A stretch of DNA of 13,980 nucleotides from an uncultured Bacilli bacterium (GTDB lineage Bacteria > Bacillota_I > Bacilli_A > RF39 > UBA660): assembly GCA_947623855.1 (NCBI GenBank), contig CANQHW010000015.1, positions 1-13,980 on the forward strand. The letters are read 5' to 3'. This document shows, in pieces, positions 12,538 to 13,980 of the stretch. The translations under genes and the position numbers were made by a program. The first letter of the stretch is position 1. Each line of letters begins with the position of its first letter. The notes under the pieces are model-generated. The model worked only from the letters and a program-made list of their open reading frames with translations. It was not told the origin of the DNA and ran no database searches.

Positions 12538-13533
12538 ATGAATGAACGAAGGGAACAATTACTTAAAGAAATAGTAGAGACATATATTAAACTTGTTAAG
12601 CCCGTTGGTAGTAAAGCTCTTTGTAAGAAGTTTAAATGTTCTTCAGCTACTATAAGAAATGAAATGGCGATCTTAGAAGATTTAGGATTAATTGAAAAGA
12701 ACCATATTAGTAGTGGAAGAGTACCAAGTGAAGCAGGTTATAAATATTATGTAGAGCATTTAATGAAACCTAAAGAAATGACGGGAGAAGATATGTTAAA
12801 ATTACAAACAATCTTCCAAAATAAAGATTTAGTGTTGAGTGATGCGATTACGAAGTGTATGGATATAATTAGTGAGATTACGAATTATACAAGTGTTGTT
12901 CTAGGTAAAAGTTCAGCGGATAACTCACTTAAGCAAGTAAGTATTATTCCACTTAATGATACTTCACTGGTTGCACTGGTTTGTACGGACAAAGGGATTG
13001 TGGAAAATCGGCAATATCAAATACCATCAGAATCGAATATTGAGGAAATCGTAAAAGTATGTGAATTAATCAACAAAGAACTAGTTGGAACACCAATTAA
13101 TGAGGTTAGTAGAAGATTAGAGTTTGAGATTAAACCACGAATATCGAAGAAGATTAAACAATATGAATATGTGTATAATATTTTCTTAGATGCTTTTAAT
13201 GATTTTGCGAGAAATAAAGAAACGGTTCATTTTAGTGGTAAATCTAATATTTTAAAATATCCGGAATATAGTAATGCCGAGGATATAAAAAGAATAGTGG
13301 AAAAATTCGAGGATGAATCCTTAGTTCGAAAAATCGAAAGTGATAATGATGAAGTTAAAATTTATATTGGAAAAGATAATAATTTTGATTCCAATGCTAC
13401 AATAGTAACTAGTAAATATAATTATGGTGGAGAAGAAGGAACTATTGCGATTGTTGGGCCGAAGAGAATGGAATATGACAAAGTAGTAGGATTACTTAAT
13501 TATATCCACGATAATTTAAACAAAAAAGAATAG
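12538..13533 (+). CDS. hrcA: Heat-inducible transcription repressor HrcA
   Basis: Repressor of class I heat-shock genes that binds CIRCE operators and is kept active by GroEL. 331 residues, normal length. Residues 1-75 are the winged helix-turn-helix, with VKPVGSKALCKKFKCSSATIRNEMAILEDLGLIEKNHISSGRVPSEAGYKYYVEHL split between the DNA-binding helices and wing. The central and C-terminal parts carry the GAF-like effector domain (VSIIPLNDTSLVALVCTDKGIV) and the dimer region, ending with IVGPKRMEYDKVVGLLNYI, a family hallmark. ATG 12538 has SD GAGGTGA just upstream. grpE follows 10 nt after the stop, the usual hrcA-grpE-dnaK-dnaJ order. Control by its own product is indicated by the two CIRCE-like sites. 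Confidence 0.95.
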   Translation: MNERREQLLKEIVETYIKLVKPVGSKALCKKFKCSSATIRNEMAILEDLGLIEKNHISSGRVPSEAGYKYYVEHLMKPKEMTGEDMLKLQTIFQNKDLVLSDAITKCMDIISEITNYTSVVLGKSSADNSLKQVSIIPLNDTSLVALVCTDKGIVENRQYQIPSESNIEEIVKVCELINKELVGTPINEVSRRLEFEIKPRISKKIKQYEYVYNIFLDAFNDFARNKETVHFSGKSNILKYPEYSNAEDIKRIVEKFEDESLVRKIESDNDEVKIYIGKDNNFDSNATIVTSKYNYGGEEGTIAIVGPKRMEYDKVVGLLNYIHDNLNKKE

Positions 13534-13543
13534 GTGATATAAG

Positions 13544-13980
13544 TTGAACGAAAAGAAACAAAATACGAAAAAAATACCCAAGAAAAAAGAAGAAAGCAAT
13601 AAATTAAAAGAAGAGAATGCTTTATTAAATGATAAGATTTTAAGACTTAGTGCGGAAATGCAAAATATGAAGAAGCATTATGCTCAAGAATTAGAAACTA
13701 TCTTGAAATATCAAGGAGAAGATATTATAAAAAAAATACTTCCAGTTTTAGATAATTTTGATAGAGCAATCGAAATGGATTCGTCCATTGATGAAAAGTA
13801 TTTAGAGGGGTTTAAGTTAATCTATGCTAATTTAGTTAATATTCTAAAGGAATTAGGAGTAACCGAAATTGAATGTTTAGGTAAAGTATTTGATCCTAAT
13901 ACGATGGAAGCGGTATTAACTGAAGAAGTAATAGAAGAAGAACCTGATGTAGTATTAGTAGTATTACAAAAAGGTTATAT
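13544..13980 (+). CDS. grpE: Nucleotide exchange factor GrpE, 3'-truncated by window edge
   Basis: Co-chaperone that drives ADP release from DnaK. It starts at TTG 13544, with SD AGGTGAT just upstream, 10 nt after hrcA. About 145 residues are visible before the window ends. The first 20 are Lys/Glu-rich and disordered. Residues about 20-60 form the long dimer coiled coil (KLKEENALLNDKILRL, EMQNMKKHY). Then comes DIIKKILPVLDNFDRAIEM, the four-helix region KYLEGFKLIYANLVNILKELGV, and the start of the beta wing EIECLGKVFDPNTMEAVL, all GrpE signatures. The frame is open to the edge; only the last part of the beta domain is missing. dnaK would be expected next. Confidence 0.93.
   Translation, partial: MNEKKQNTKKIPKKKEESNKLKEENALLNDKILRLSAEMQNMKKHYAQELETILKYQGEDIIKKILPVLDNFDRAIEMDSSIDEKYLEGFKLIYANLVNILKELGVTEIECLGKVFDPNTMEAVLTEEVIEEEPDVVLVVLQKGY

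Overview
The window is a chromosomal stretch of a very AT-rich, low-GC Gram-positive-type bacterium (Bacillota; probably a Bacilli-like or related uncultured gut lineage). This rests on gene content: a Tad/Flp secretion core, comEA-comEC, a UvrX-type Y-family polymerase with a YolD partner, der, a SpoVIF-like protein, and hrcA-grpE under CIRCE control. Many starts are TTG or GTG behind strong Shine-Dalgarno (SD) sites. Tryptophan is written TGG, and comEC appears to end at TGA, so the standard bacterial code is likely. Species cannot be fixed from the sequence alone.

Layout. 1-2473: 3' part of tadA, then tadB and tadC, closed by a clear intrinsic terminator. 2474-3698: a DUF1016/YhcG-type PD-(D/E)XK nuclease gene with a disrupted 5' end; an internal segment of about 121 bp, carrying a hairpin, is present twice. 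3727-6403: comEA and comEC, overlapping, for DNA uptake. 6380-7961 (minus): a UvrX-like translesion polymerase followed by YolD, with a good promoter and a LexA-like half-site pair at the expected start of transcription. 8095-9402: der, the ribosome-assembly GTPase. 9403-12290: an accessory-looking block with two divergent small XRE regulators (one has no ATG/GTG/TTG start), a SpoVIF-like gene, a membrane-anchored XRE-type protein with a large external domain, and an unrecognised secreted protein of different base composition. 12342-12413: two back-to-back hairpins. 12438-13980: hrcA and the 5' part of grpE, behind a consensus promoter flanked by two CIRCE-like operators.

How it fits together. 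The Tad and Com genes are surface and DNA-uptake machinery, while der and hrcA-grpE are housekeeping and heat-shock genes. The parts least explained by known biology are the duplicated palindrome in the nuclease gene and the XRE / membrane-XRE / secreted-protein block. In the nuclease palindrome, the three substituted stem positions co-vary between the two copies. No tRNA, rRNA, CRISPR array, transposase or integrase was recognised.
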